From Ekhidna sp. (GTDB lineage: Bacteria; Bacteroidota; Bacteroidia; Cytophagales; Cyclobacteriaceae): a stretch of 5,783 nucleotides of DNA. The stretch lies in NCBI GenBank assembly GCA_013214445.1, contig JABSPG010000278.1, positions 1 through 5,783 on the forward strand, in the 5' to 3' direction. Each line of letters starts with the position of its first letter. Within the stretch, counting starts at the first letter, position 1. Made by a program: the position numbers and the translations under genes. Of this stretch, positions 1 through 5,783 are shown in pieces. The notes below the pieces were generated by a model. That model was not told where the DNA came from. It did not search any database and saw only the letters and a program-made list of their open reading frames with translations.

Positions 1-136
1 CCCTTATCATTGTTCATATCCCCTCGTATCCTGGCTCATGACCTCCAGTATCCTGGTCCATGTACACCATTATCCGGGTCCATGCTCACCCTTATCCTGG
101 TTCATGCTCCCCATTGTCCCGATACATGATCTTGAT
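1..136. repeat. Degenerate 22-bp tandem repeat array, open at the left edge
   Basis: Six consecutive units start at 5, 27, 49, 71, 93 and 115, a strict 22-bp period with no indels. The best-conserved part reads TATCCTGGTTCATG on the plus strand, followed by eight more variable bases, usually ending CACCAT or similar. Compared with the unit at 93-114, identities by eye are 14/22 (unit at 5), 17/22 (27), 18/22 (49), 18/22 (71) and 14/22 (115). Bases 1-4 (ccct) match the tail of the unit at 71-92, so the array probably continues beyond the window. Units at 93 and 115 lie inside the 3' end of hrpB. The unit at 115-136 encodes family-conserved HrpB residues, so it is either the native sequence from which the array grew or the point where the array joined the gene. 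No coding function for the array is supported: each frame is soon closed by stops. Confidence 0.9.
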
Positions 137-2329
137 GTTACTTCCACTTGGTACTTCCATTTTAGAGGGAGCAATGCGATTCAGGAATTGCTGCTTTTCG
201 TATGGAATGGAATGAAGCAGTACCTCATACAGATTGATTTTTTTAAGATCTCTGGGATTCCGAACTTCTTCCAAGTAGGGAGCTAACCATTCGTCATTCG
301 TCATCAGCAAAGTATCAGTACTAAAGTCAGGCCAATCCTCTGATGGAAGCCACTTTTTCAGACTCTTCACTCTGTTTTGAAGCTGTTCTACTTCTTCAGT
401 CCAATCTAGCAGTGTACTTCCTTCTTTTTTAATCGCTTCGATGACTGCTCCCTTGAGCTTATCGGGTTCCGGTTCTGGTAATGGTACAGATTTGAGTACA
501 ATGTTGCCGATGCGAAGGTCTAGACTGGCATTCAGCCCGCCATCTTCTGTATCCCACTCCACCACTTCCACTTCCTTTACTCTGGAAGCCAGATCTTTGG
601 GGTTCAAAGGAGAAGCTAGAAATATTTTTCCCATCCCATCACGAGCATCCAAGTTGGCGATAGCCAGCCAAGCTTCATGTGCAAGATCATCTTTGTGCCC
701 TGCCATAGCGATTCGCCCGTTGGCCAGCTTAAACTGCGCATTATTCCCTGGTCGAGCAAAAGCAATTCGCTCAGGGAATGCGTGCGTCAACAGTAGACCT
801 GTCTCATATGGGTCAAAATCGTCGTTTTCTACTTCTGCATCAAACAGTTGACGATACGATCCCGCAATCTTCTCTATGCGATCAAACCGGCCACCTTTTC
901 GCCCCTCTCTACGGTGTGTCCTCAGCACTTCAATCCGGTTGTTTATATCTATCCCTCCGTCTTTACCTAGTGGATCACGCTCCTCCAAGAGCGATGCTAC
1001 ATCTGCAGCTAAACCCACCAAATCTTCTTCTTCAGCCATCAACATCATATGTGCCAGTCTTGGGTGACACGGCAGCTTGTGCACTTCTTTACCATGTTCC
1101 GTGATTCTCCCATTTTCCAAAGCATCAATCTCATGGAGGGTTTGAACTGCAGCTTTCCAAGCTCCTTTGGGTGGCGGAGATAACCACGTCAAACTCAATG
1201 GATCACTGATGCCCCAGCTAGCCAGATCCAAAGCCAAGGAGGACAAATCCGATTCTAGAATCTCTGGGGTGCGATGCTCCTGCAACCGACTGTCTGTCAC
1301 CTTAGACCACATACGGTAGCACACACCTGGACTCAAGCGCCCCGCCCTTCCAGCTCGCTGAACTGCTGAATCTTTCGATATCTGCACGGTTTCTAATCGG
1401 GAAAGACCTGCTTTAGGATCCCATTTCATTGTCCTACCAAACCCTGTATCTACGACCACTTTTATTCCCTCAATGGTCAAACTAGTCTCAGCGATGTTGG
1501 TAGCCAAAACCACCTTTCGTCTCCCTTCCCTATCTGGTAAGATCGCTGCTCGCTGCTTGTTGTAAGGAAGCTGTCCATAAAGCGGATGTATGGAAAATCC
1601 TCTAAGCTTTGATTTAAGAATGCCAGCGCATTTAGCTATCTCCCCCTGCCCCGGCATGAATACCAAAATATCTCCATCGTGTGCTTTTGTTGCTTTCACC
1701 ACGGTATTGGCAGTCATTTCAGGAATCATGAATTGATCGTGATCTCCCTCATACAGAACATCAACCGGGTACTGCCTACCCTGACTCTCTACAACAGGCG
1801 CCTTGAGTGATTGGGTTAGCTGAAGCATATTGAGAGTAGCAGACATCACCATGATTTTAAGATCTGGCCTTAGCACTTGTTGCGACTCTCGACACAATGC
1901 CAATGCCACATCCGCATGTATGCTCCGCTCATGAAATTCATCAAATATGACCAGTCCCACTCCCTCCAATGAATTGTCACCGTGCAGCATACGTGTCAAG
2001 ATCCCTTCGGTTACTACTTCTACTCTAGTGGCCTCACTGACCTTAGTCTCAAACCTGATTCGATACCCTACTGACTCTCCTACCTGCTCTCCAATTAGCT
2101 CTGCGAGCCGTGTCGCAATGGAACGGGCTGCTAGTCTTCTAGGCTCCAGCATAATGATCTTTTGTCCCTTGAGCCAAGCCTCTTCCATCAAAGCGATGGG
2201 CAATAAGGTACTTTTCCCTGCTCCGGGAGGCGCGTGCACAATCAGGGTGTTTTCATTGGCTAGTTGCGATTTTACCTCGTCAAGGATTTCGACTATGGGA
2301 AGATCTATGGACTTGGGATCAAATGACAT
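92..2329 (-). CDS. hrpB: ATP-dependent helicase HrpB, C-terminally truncated
   Basis: This is a DEAH-box superfamily 2 helicase of the HrpB family, presumed to be a cytoplasmic ATP-driven RNA/DNA-unwinding enzyme; its physiological substrate is poorly defined. The 745-residue product has all core motifs: Walker A GAGKST (36-41), motif Ia EPRRLAAR (62-69), DEFH (130-133), SAT (163-165), ATNIAETSLTI (276-286) and QRAGRAGR (324-331). A helicase-associated region follows, then the HrpB-specific C-terminal region with DWTEE (642-646), WLP (660-662) and VPSGS (726-730). The start ATG has an in-frame TAA only four codons upstream, so no longer start is possible. The frame ends at YRDNGEHEPG, inside the 22-bp repeat array. 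E. coli HrpB is 809 residues and continues from this point with a conserved tail (LAVRxQExFG to YPKHxWPxDP), so about 65-80 residues are missing. By eye its GC content is higher than that of the other genes here. It is transcribed divergently from the next gene. The family call is near certain; whether the truncated product works is unknown. Confidence 0.95.
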   Translation of the reverse strand: MSFDPKSIDLPIVEILDEVKSQLANENTLIVHAPPGAGKSTLLPIALMEEAWLKGQKIIMLEPRRLAARSIATRLAELIGEQVGESVGYRIRFETKVSEATRVEVVTEGILTRMLHGDNSLEGVGLVIFDEFHERSIHADVALALCRESQQVLRPDLKIMVMSATLNMLQLTQSLKAPVVESQGRQYPVDVLYEGDHDQFMIPEMTANTVVKATKAHDGDILVFMPGQGEIAKCAGILKSKLRGFSIHPLYGQLPYNKQRAAILPDREGRRKVVLATNIAETSLTIEGIKVVVDTGFGRTMKWDPKAGLSRLETVQISKDSAVQRAGRAGRLSPGVCYRMWSKVTDSRLQEHRTPEILESDLSSLALDLASWGISDPLSLTWLSPPPKGAWKAAVQTLHEIDALENGRITEHGKEVHKLPCHPRLAHMMLMAEEEDLVGLAADVASLLEERDPLGKDGGIDINNRIEVLRTHRREGRKGGRFDRIEKIAGSYRQLFDAEVENDDFDPYETGLLLTHAFPERIAFARPGNNAQFKLANGRIAMAGHKDDLAHEAWLAIANLDARDGMGKIFLASPLNPKDLASRVKEVEVVEWDTEDGGLNASLDLRIGNIVLKSVPLPEPEPDKLKGAVIEAIKKEGSTLLDWTEEVEQLQNRVKSLKKWLPSEDWPDFSTDTLLMTNDEWLAPYLEEVRNPRDLKKINLYEVLLHSIPYEKQQFLNRIAPSKMEVPSGSNIKIMYRDNGEHEPG

Positions 2330-2448
2330 GGCGCGAAGTTAATCCGATATTCACGATGAATATTCACAACTAAGAATTACAAAATCCACAAAAATTTAGG
2401 GGTAAAATCAATAATTCTTCACTAATTATTACACTTAACTACTACACA

Positions 2449-3318
2449 TTGAACAACCCTCGATTTACTACGTTTTTGCTTCGAGTTTTTCAAATCGGCT
2501 TATTGGTGCTTTCTTTCTGTTTGCATGGACAAGAAGGATCAATAAGTAAATCTGATTCATCGACAGTCACCATTTTTCGGGTAATAACAAAAGATGGAAA
2601 TCAATACACTGGAAGTATAATCGATCTAACCCAAGATTCGGTAAAACTAAAGACAACAAACATCGGGATTATCAGTATCCCACGTGCACAGATAAGTACA
2701 ATTAGTGAAACCTCTAGCTTAGACACCATCAATGGATGGCCTTATCACTTTCAGACAACCAATTATTTTGCATCAAATAGTGGATATGGTCTCCAGAAAG
2801 GCGAAGGTTATTATAAAAACATTTGGCTCGTTTTCAACAACTTTTCTTACGGAATTACTGACAAATTTTCTTTGGGTATTGGAGCTATTGCCTCCTTCTT
2901 CTGGAATGAAGCAACCCCAATTTGGGTGACCGGCAGGCTGACCACTCCTGTTATTGAAAACCAACTTAACATTGGCGGAGGTGTGCTTTATGGAACCGTT
3001 GAATCATCCTCTTTTGGACTCTTCTACGGAGTTGTCACAGTCGGAACCCGCGATCGAAACATTTCATTTGGGTTAGGGACCGGTTTTTCGGATGGTCTCT
3101 TCGAGGATACATATATTAATTTAGACGCAACCTTTAGAGCCACTAAAAGATTCTATTTTGTCGCCGAAAGCTATCACATAGATAACTTTAGAATGACGTT
3201 GTTAGGAGGAAAATCTATTTTGGGTAGATCTAGCTTAGAATATGGAATCTTAACTTCAAATGAATTTGATTTCTTGGGAATTCCTATACTTGGAGCGACC
3301 TTACCTCTCCATAAATAG
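2449..3318 (+). CDS. Putative exported outer-membrane beta-barrel protein with N-terminal LSm/SH3-like domain
   Basis: The 289-residue product has no firm family name. Residues 1-27 look like a Sec signal: a short N-terminus with R5 and R12, then the hydrophobic run VFQIGLLVLSFCLHG. C24 is not in a good lipobox (F at -1), so a lipoprotein is less likely. Residues about 40-86 alternate hydrophobic and polar positions (VITKDGNQYTGSIIDL, then SVKLKTTNIGIISIPRAQI), like the short LSm/SH3-like beta domain that precedes barrels in some Bacteroidota proteins. From W97 to the end there are Gly/aromatic-rich amphipathic strands, including LQKGEGYYKN (115-124) and YGITDKFSLGIG, typical of small outer-membrane barrels. 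A surface location is inferred. The start is TTG at 2449: the frame is open back to a TAA at 2371-2373, but no ATG or GTG lies in that stretch. I see no Shine-Dalgarno sequence and no clear TAnnTTTG promoter in the 119-bp gap. The specific role is unknown. Confidence 0.8.
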   Translation: MNNPRFTTFLLRVFQIGLLVLSFCLHGQEGSISKSDSSTVTIFRVITKDGNQYTGSIIDLTQDSVKLKTTNIGIISIPRAQISTISETSSLDTINGWPYHFQTTNYFASNSGYGLQKGEGYYKNIWLVFNNFSYGITDKFSLGIGAIASFFWNEATPIWVTGRLTTPVIENQLNIGGGVLYGTVESSSFGLFYGVVTVGTRDRNISFGLGTGFSDGLFEDTYINLDATFRATKRFYFVAESYHIDNFRMTLLGGKSILGRSSLEYGILTSNEFDFLGIPILGATLPLHK

Positions 3319-3352
3319 CAAGAAACTACCAACTATTCGTCCTCTAAGCCAT

Positions 3353-3360
3353 TAGTTTTG
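3353..3360 (+). promoter_or_regulatory. Possible Bacteroidota -7 element ahead of rlmD
   Basis: TAGTTTTG matches the Bacteroidota sigma-ABfr -7 consensus TAnnTTTG exactly and lies 52 bases before the rlmD ATG, in the 94-bp gap after the barrel gene. I find no TTTG-like -33 element at the expected 19-21-base spacing, so this is a weak call. If real, rlmD has its own promoter and is not simply co-transcribed with the upstream gene. Confidence 0.2.
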
Positions 3361-3412
3361 CGCTTCATTTATAATAGAACAGATCTTTGATTTGACTGAT
3401 TATTGGTAATTG

Positions 3413-4867
3413 ATGCGAAGGAAACCAAGGAACAAATTTGTAAATCGAGGCGAGGTATTTGAAATACTCATTCAAAACTATGCCTTTGGAGGAAAAGGGA
3501 TTGGAAGAATTAGTAATGAACATGGTGAATTTGTTGTTTTTGTGCCAAATAGCCTTCCAGGACAGTATGTCAAGGCTCAAGTAAAAAAAGCGAGTAAGAC
3601 CTTTGCTGAATGTAAGCTATTGGAGGTACTAGATCATTCGGATGATGAAATAGAAGTTCCTTATCAACAAATCCCTGGCGCTCCATATATCAAACTGCCC
3701 ATAGAGAAGCAGCATCAATACAAGAAGCAAAGTACCATTGAGCTATTGAAGCGGATAGGGAAGGTTGCTCACATCGAAGATTTATTCGATGAGTTTATTA
3801 CCTCTCCAAGCACCTTTCACTATCGAAATAAGATGGAGTATGCTTTTTCTGCAATAGGCTATGATCATGAACAGAAAACCGATGTAGATGAATTTACACT
3901 TGGTTTCAAGAAAAGAGGCACCTGGTGGTGTGGCGATGACCTTAAGCGTGATTCTGGACTCTTTGATGAAGCGTTGGAAAATAAACTGAAGTTGATCAAA
4001 GAATACTGTGAAAAAACGGGGCTACCTCCTTGGCACGCACCTAAAAGGATCGGTTTCTTTAGATATCTGGTAGTCAGAAAATCGTTCGAAAGCAATCAGC
4101 TGTTATTCAATTTGGTAACGACCTCCTCAGATCTTGAAAATTTCAATCTGGAGGAATTCTCCGACTTTCTTGTTTCGCTCTTTGGAGATAGAGTGGCCGG
4201 ACTGCTACATACCATCAACGATGACATAGGAGATAGAGTAATCGCTACATCAGGAGATGTACGGTTGGTTTACGGGAAGGACAAAATAATAGAGAAACTA
4301 TTGGGGCTTACCTTTGAAATAAGCATGCAAAGCTTCTTCCAGACCAACCCAAAATCAGCGGAAAAACTCTACAGCAAGGTGGTAGAATATGCGCTAGAAA
4401 AGAAAGATACTGTAGACAATAATGTGGTTCTTGACCTCTTTTGTGGAACAGGTACCATTGGGCAGATTATCGCTTCTAAAAGTGAAAATGCGGAAATTGT
4501 AGGTGTTGATATCGTAGCGTCTGCTATCGAAAATGCAAAGGAAAATGCAGAGAAGAATGGAATCACAGGAGTCAAATTTTATGCTGCTGACGTTGGCAAG
4601 TTCTTAAATGAGCACCCAGAGTATCGAGGTAAAATCCGAACACTCATCCTGGATCCTGCCAGAGCTGGCGTAGCTCCTAAAACCATGAAGAAGATTATTT
4701 CATTAGGTGCAGAACGGATGGTTTATGTGTCTTGCAATCCTGCAACACAAGCAAGAGATATTGACTTACTATCTCAAGCAGGCTACCAGATCAAAAAATT
4801 TAGTTTAGTCGATCAGTTTCCTCACACCAGTCATGTGGAAAGTGTTGTCCTTTTAGAAAAAATATGA
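3413..4867 (+). CDS. rlmD: RlmD/TrmA-family RNA (uracil-C5)-methyltransferase
   Basis: The enzyme is predicted to use S-adenosylmethionine to make 5-methyluridine in RNA, in the cytoplasm. By family likeness the target is 23S rRNA (U1939 in E. coli RlmD), but the exact base cannot be read from sequence. Numbered from the ATG at 3413 (484 residues): TRAM RNA-binding domain about 13-73 (FGGKGIGR at 25-32), a central domain with YRNKMEY (137-143), then the Rossmann methyltransferase domain. Catalytic and SAM motifs are complete: SFFQTN (307-312, Q310), DLFCGTGTIG (341-350), DPARAG (D414), the nucleophile in VSCNPAT (C441) and the general base in HTSHVE (E476). The Cys cluster that binds [4Fe-4S] in E. 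coli RlmD is absent; the matching stretch reads PYQQIPGAPYIKLP (83-96). A TTG at 3410 directly precedes the ATG, and a TAA sits just before it (3407-3409), so ATG 3413 is preferred. No strong ribosome-binding site is seen. The family is certain; the substrate is less so. Confidence 0.93.
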   Translation: MRRKPRNKFVNRGEVFEILIQNYAFGGKGIGRISNEHGEFVVFVPNSLPGQYVKAQVKKASKTFAECKLLEVLDHSDDEIEVPYQQIPGAPYIKLPIEKQHQYKKQSTIELLKRIGKVAHIEDLFDEFITSPSTFHYRNKMEYAFSAIGYDHEQKTDVDEFTLGFKKRGTWWCGDDLKRDSGLFDEALENKLKLIKEYCEKTGLPPWHAPKRIGFFRYLVVRKSFESNQLLFNLVTTSSDLENFNLEEFSDFLVSLFGDRVAGLLHTINDDIGDRVIATSGDVRLVYGKDKIIEKLLGLTFEISMQSFFQTNPKSAEKLYSKVVEYALEKKDTVDNNVVLDLFCGTGTIGQIIASKSENAEIVGVDIVASAIENAKENAEKNGITGVKFYAADVGKFLNEHPEYRGKIRTLILDPARAGVAPKTMKKIISLGAERMVYVSCNPATQARDIDLLSQAGYQIKKFSLVDQFPHTSHVESVVLLEKI

Positions 4868-4936
4868 GAGATATAATGAAAAGTTTATTAAAATGTCATC
4901 TAAATCTAAAAATAAGCCATTTTATTTCATATCTCT
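4867..4936. repeat. Bulged inverted repeat overlapping the rlmD stop codon
   Basis: The 3' arm (4918-4936) has the reverse complement AGAGATATGAAATAAAATG. All 19 bases are found in order in the 5' arm (4867-4895) once two insertions, of 3 nt (4875-4877) and 7 nt (4882-4888), are bulged out. The loop is 22 nt (4896-4917). The stem is AT-rich and is not followed directly by a T-tract, so it is a poor classical terminator. It could be a weak transcription-ending or RNA-stabilising structure for rlmD, or a decayed repeat. Confidence 0.45.
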
Positions 4937-4958
4937 TCTCATCTCGTCATATCTCTTC
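4928..4958 (+). repeat. Direct repeat CATATCTCTTC, two copies 20 bp apart
   Basis: CATATCTCTTC occurs at 4928-4938 and again at 4948-4958, separated by TCATCTCGT. ATCTC recurs in that spacer at 4941-4945. The first copy also forms part of the 3' arm of the inverted repeat that begins at the rlmD stop, where AGAGATAT (4867-4874) is its inverted partner. The position between a housekeeping gene and an integrase makes protein-binding sites or recombination remnants possible, but nothing here proves a function. Confidence 0.5.
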
Positions 4959-4960
4959 CA

Positions 4961-4993
4961 ATTGATTTAGAAGACTTTCTCAACATATTTTTG
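4961..4993 (+). promoter_or_regulatory. Candidate Bacteroidota-type promoter for the integrase gene
   Basis: ATTG at 4961-4964 is a possible -33 element. It is followed after 21 bases by TATTTTTG at 4986-4993, an exact match to the TAnnTTTG -7 consensus. This would start transcription near 5000, giving a leader of about 70 nt before the integrase ATG at 5071. The -7 element overlaps the first TTGTCCG copy, so a protein bound there could block transcription. The spacing is at the long end of what is usual for this phylum. Confidence 0.4.
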
Positions 4994-5043
4994 TCCGTAT
5001 TTTGTCCGATCTATTAAAAATTACAAACAAATCTCGCGGACAA
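4988..5043. repeat. TTGTCCG repeat cluster: two direct copies and one inverted copy
   Basis: TTTTTGTCCG (4988-4997) and TTTTGTCCG (5000-5008) place TTGTCCG at 4991-4997 and 5002-5008, 11 bp apart, about one helical turn. The exact inverse CGGACAA is at 5037-5043, 28 bp further on, just before the integrase gene. This arrangement fits arm-type binding sites of a tyrosine recombinase or an operator. In RNA the second and third copies could pair as a 7-bp stem with a 28-nt loop. The repeats are plain in the sequence; their function is inferred. Confidence 0.6.
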
Positions 5044-5070
5044 TTATCTTAATTTTTCGTATATTTATGT

Positions 5071-5783
5071 ATGAAAAATCGAGTAAAAAAGCAGTCTAGT
5101 ATTGAGCTAAAAGGCAATCGCATTGTTATCCGTTATAAATCCAAAAGATGGGCTACTGGATATACACTTCACTCTAAAAGGAAGACAGTTCAAGACCAAC
5201 AGTTTAGCAATGGTCGATTAAAAGCAGCTTGGAATCGAGAGCAGTTTGAAGAAGCTAACCTCTCGTTGCTCAAGAGAAAACAATTCATCGACAGTTTGAT
5301 TACAGAGGCCTATGAAAAAAATGTAGATGAGGTCTCGTACGTGGAAGCATTTCTTGACGATACCAACAAACAACTAAAAGAACTAGCAATTACAAAGAAC
5401 ACCTTAGTTACCAAAGCTTTCCACGATTACCTTCAAGAGGTCAAGGCTAATTCAAAAAAAATCACTGAGGCTAAAGCAATGGATCGCTATCGATCAAAAC
5501 TGAAAAGGCTCGAAAATTTTAGTCCAAAAGCAAAAATGGGTGAAATCGATATTAAGTGGGTCGTGAGTCTTTGTGAATACCTAGCTTCTCCCAAAACAGA
5601 GACGACTGAAATACACGATAAAAGAAAGGGCACTTCTTTTTACATGACCAAGACTATATCTCAGACAGACTCTACAATTACTCGATTTCTAAAGGACTTG
5701 AAGTCTTTTTTTCGATACATAGAGAAAATCAGTGATCTAAAATTACCTGTTGAAGACACACAGGAATATATAGAGGCACTATC
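5071..5783 (+). CDS. Site-specific tyrosine recombinase (integrase), N-terminal part, runs off the right edge
   Basis: An open frame of 237 complete codons from ATG 5071 continues past the window without a stop. Residues about 11-55 (IELKGNRIVIRYKSKRWATG and onward) resemble the N-terminal arm-DNA-binding segment of Bacteroidota integrases. Residues 51-110 are charged and probably helical. Residues about 112-235 resemble the SAM-like core-binding domain: LVTKAFHDYLQEV (112-124), DRYRSKLKRLENF (138-150), and ITRFLKDLKSFFRYIEK (202-218). The catalytic domain, with its Arg-His-Arg-Tyr residues, would lie beyond the window, so activity cannot be judged. Between residues 175 and 200 is a polar stretch that looks like a longer linker than usual. 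An in-frame TAA at 5050-5052 fixes this ATG as the only likely start; another ATG at 5067 is in a different frame. Expected role: integration or excision of a mobile element, or DNA inversion. The call rests on pattern alone. Confidence 0.72.
   Translation, partial: MKNRVKKQSSIELKGNRIVIRYKSKRWATGYTLHSKRKTVQDQQFSNGRLKAAWNREQFEEANLSLLKRKQFIDSLITEAYEKNVDEVSYVEAFLDDTNKQLKELAITKNTLVTKAFHDYLQEVKANSKKITEAKAMDRYRSKLKRLENFSPKAKMGEIDIKWVVSLCEYLASPKTETTEIHDKRKGTSFYMTKTISQTDSTITRFLKDLKSFFRYIEKISDLKLPVEDTQEYIEAL

Noticed and set aside
1..136. CRISPR array
   Set aside because: Units are directly adjacent with no unique spacers, diverge from each other, and no cas gene is present.
38..286. 82-codon plus-strand open frame through the repeat array
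   Set aside because: It is antisense to hrpB, its first part is simply the translated 22-bp repeat, and the rest shows no recognisable domain.
441..2342. Several plus-strand open frames of 60-136 codons antisense to hrpB
   Set aside because: They are Ser/Pro/Leu-rich shadows of the helicase frame with no motifs, signal or start context of their own.
3320..3360. Terminator hairpin after the barrel gene (AAACTA at about 3323, TAGTTT at 3353)
   Set aside because: The stem is only 6 AT-rich base pairs across a loop of more than 20 nt and no T-tract follows.
3410..3412. TTG at 3410 as the rlmD start
   Set aside because: An ATG follows at once in the same frame and adds nothing to the conserved protein; ATG 3413 is the simpler choice.
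2773..4575. Minus-strand open frames of 63-76 codons inside and ahead of the barrel and methyltransferase genes
   Set aside because: They overlap confidently assigned coding sequence or its leader and show no recognisable features.
5060..5067. TATATTTA as the -7 element for the integrase
   Set aside because: It misses the final G of TAnnTTTG, has no -33 partner at the right distance and sits three bases before the ATG.

Overview
The window looks like a chromosomal stretch from a Bacteroidota bacterium, most likely of the Cytophagales/Flammeovirgaceae type. This is judged from protein style and promoter grammar, not from a search: a surface protein typical of that phylum, no Shine-Dalgarno-like sequence ahead of any start, TAnnTTTG-like promoter elements, and a Bacteroidota-like tyrosine recombinase. 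It holds four protein-coding genes and no tRNA, rRNA or CRISPR that I can see.

Layout. Positions 1-136 are a degenerate 22-bp tandem repeat array that runs off the left edge. Overlapping its right part, on the minus strand, is hrpB (92-2329), a DEAH-box ATP-dependent helicase. Its helicase core is intact, but the reading frame stops inside the repeat array and the conserved C-terminal tail of the family is missing. A 119-bp gap separates hrpB from a divergent plus-strand gene (2449-3318) for an exported protein with a small N-terminal beta-rich domain and a predicted outer-membrane beta-barrel. Next, on the same strand, is an RlmD/TrmA-family RNA uracil-C5-methyltransferase (3413-4867). Its catalytic residues are all present, but the iron-sulphur cysteines of E. 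coli RlmD are not.

The roughly 200 bases after rlmD (4868-5070) are AT-rich and full of short repeats. They contain a bulged inverted repeat touching the rlmD stop, a 20-bp-period direct repeat, and a TTGTCCG motif present twice in direct and once in inverted orientation. The TTGTCCG sites overlap a plausible Bacteroidota promoter. The last gene (5071 to the right edge) is the N-terminal part of a tyrosine recombinase, so this intergenic stretch is a candidate end of an integrated element.

The four genes do not form a pathway. hrpB and rlmD are housekeeping-type nucleic-acid genes, the barrel protein is an envelope protein of unknown role, and the integrase probably marks the start of accessory DNA to the right. 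The points most worth a second look are the repeat array that ends hrpB early, the repeat cluster ahead of the integrase, and the methyltransferase without Fe-S ligands.
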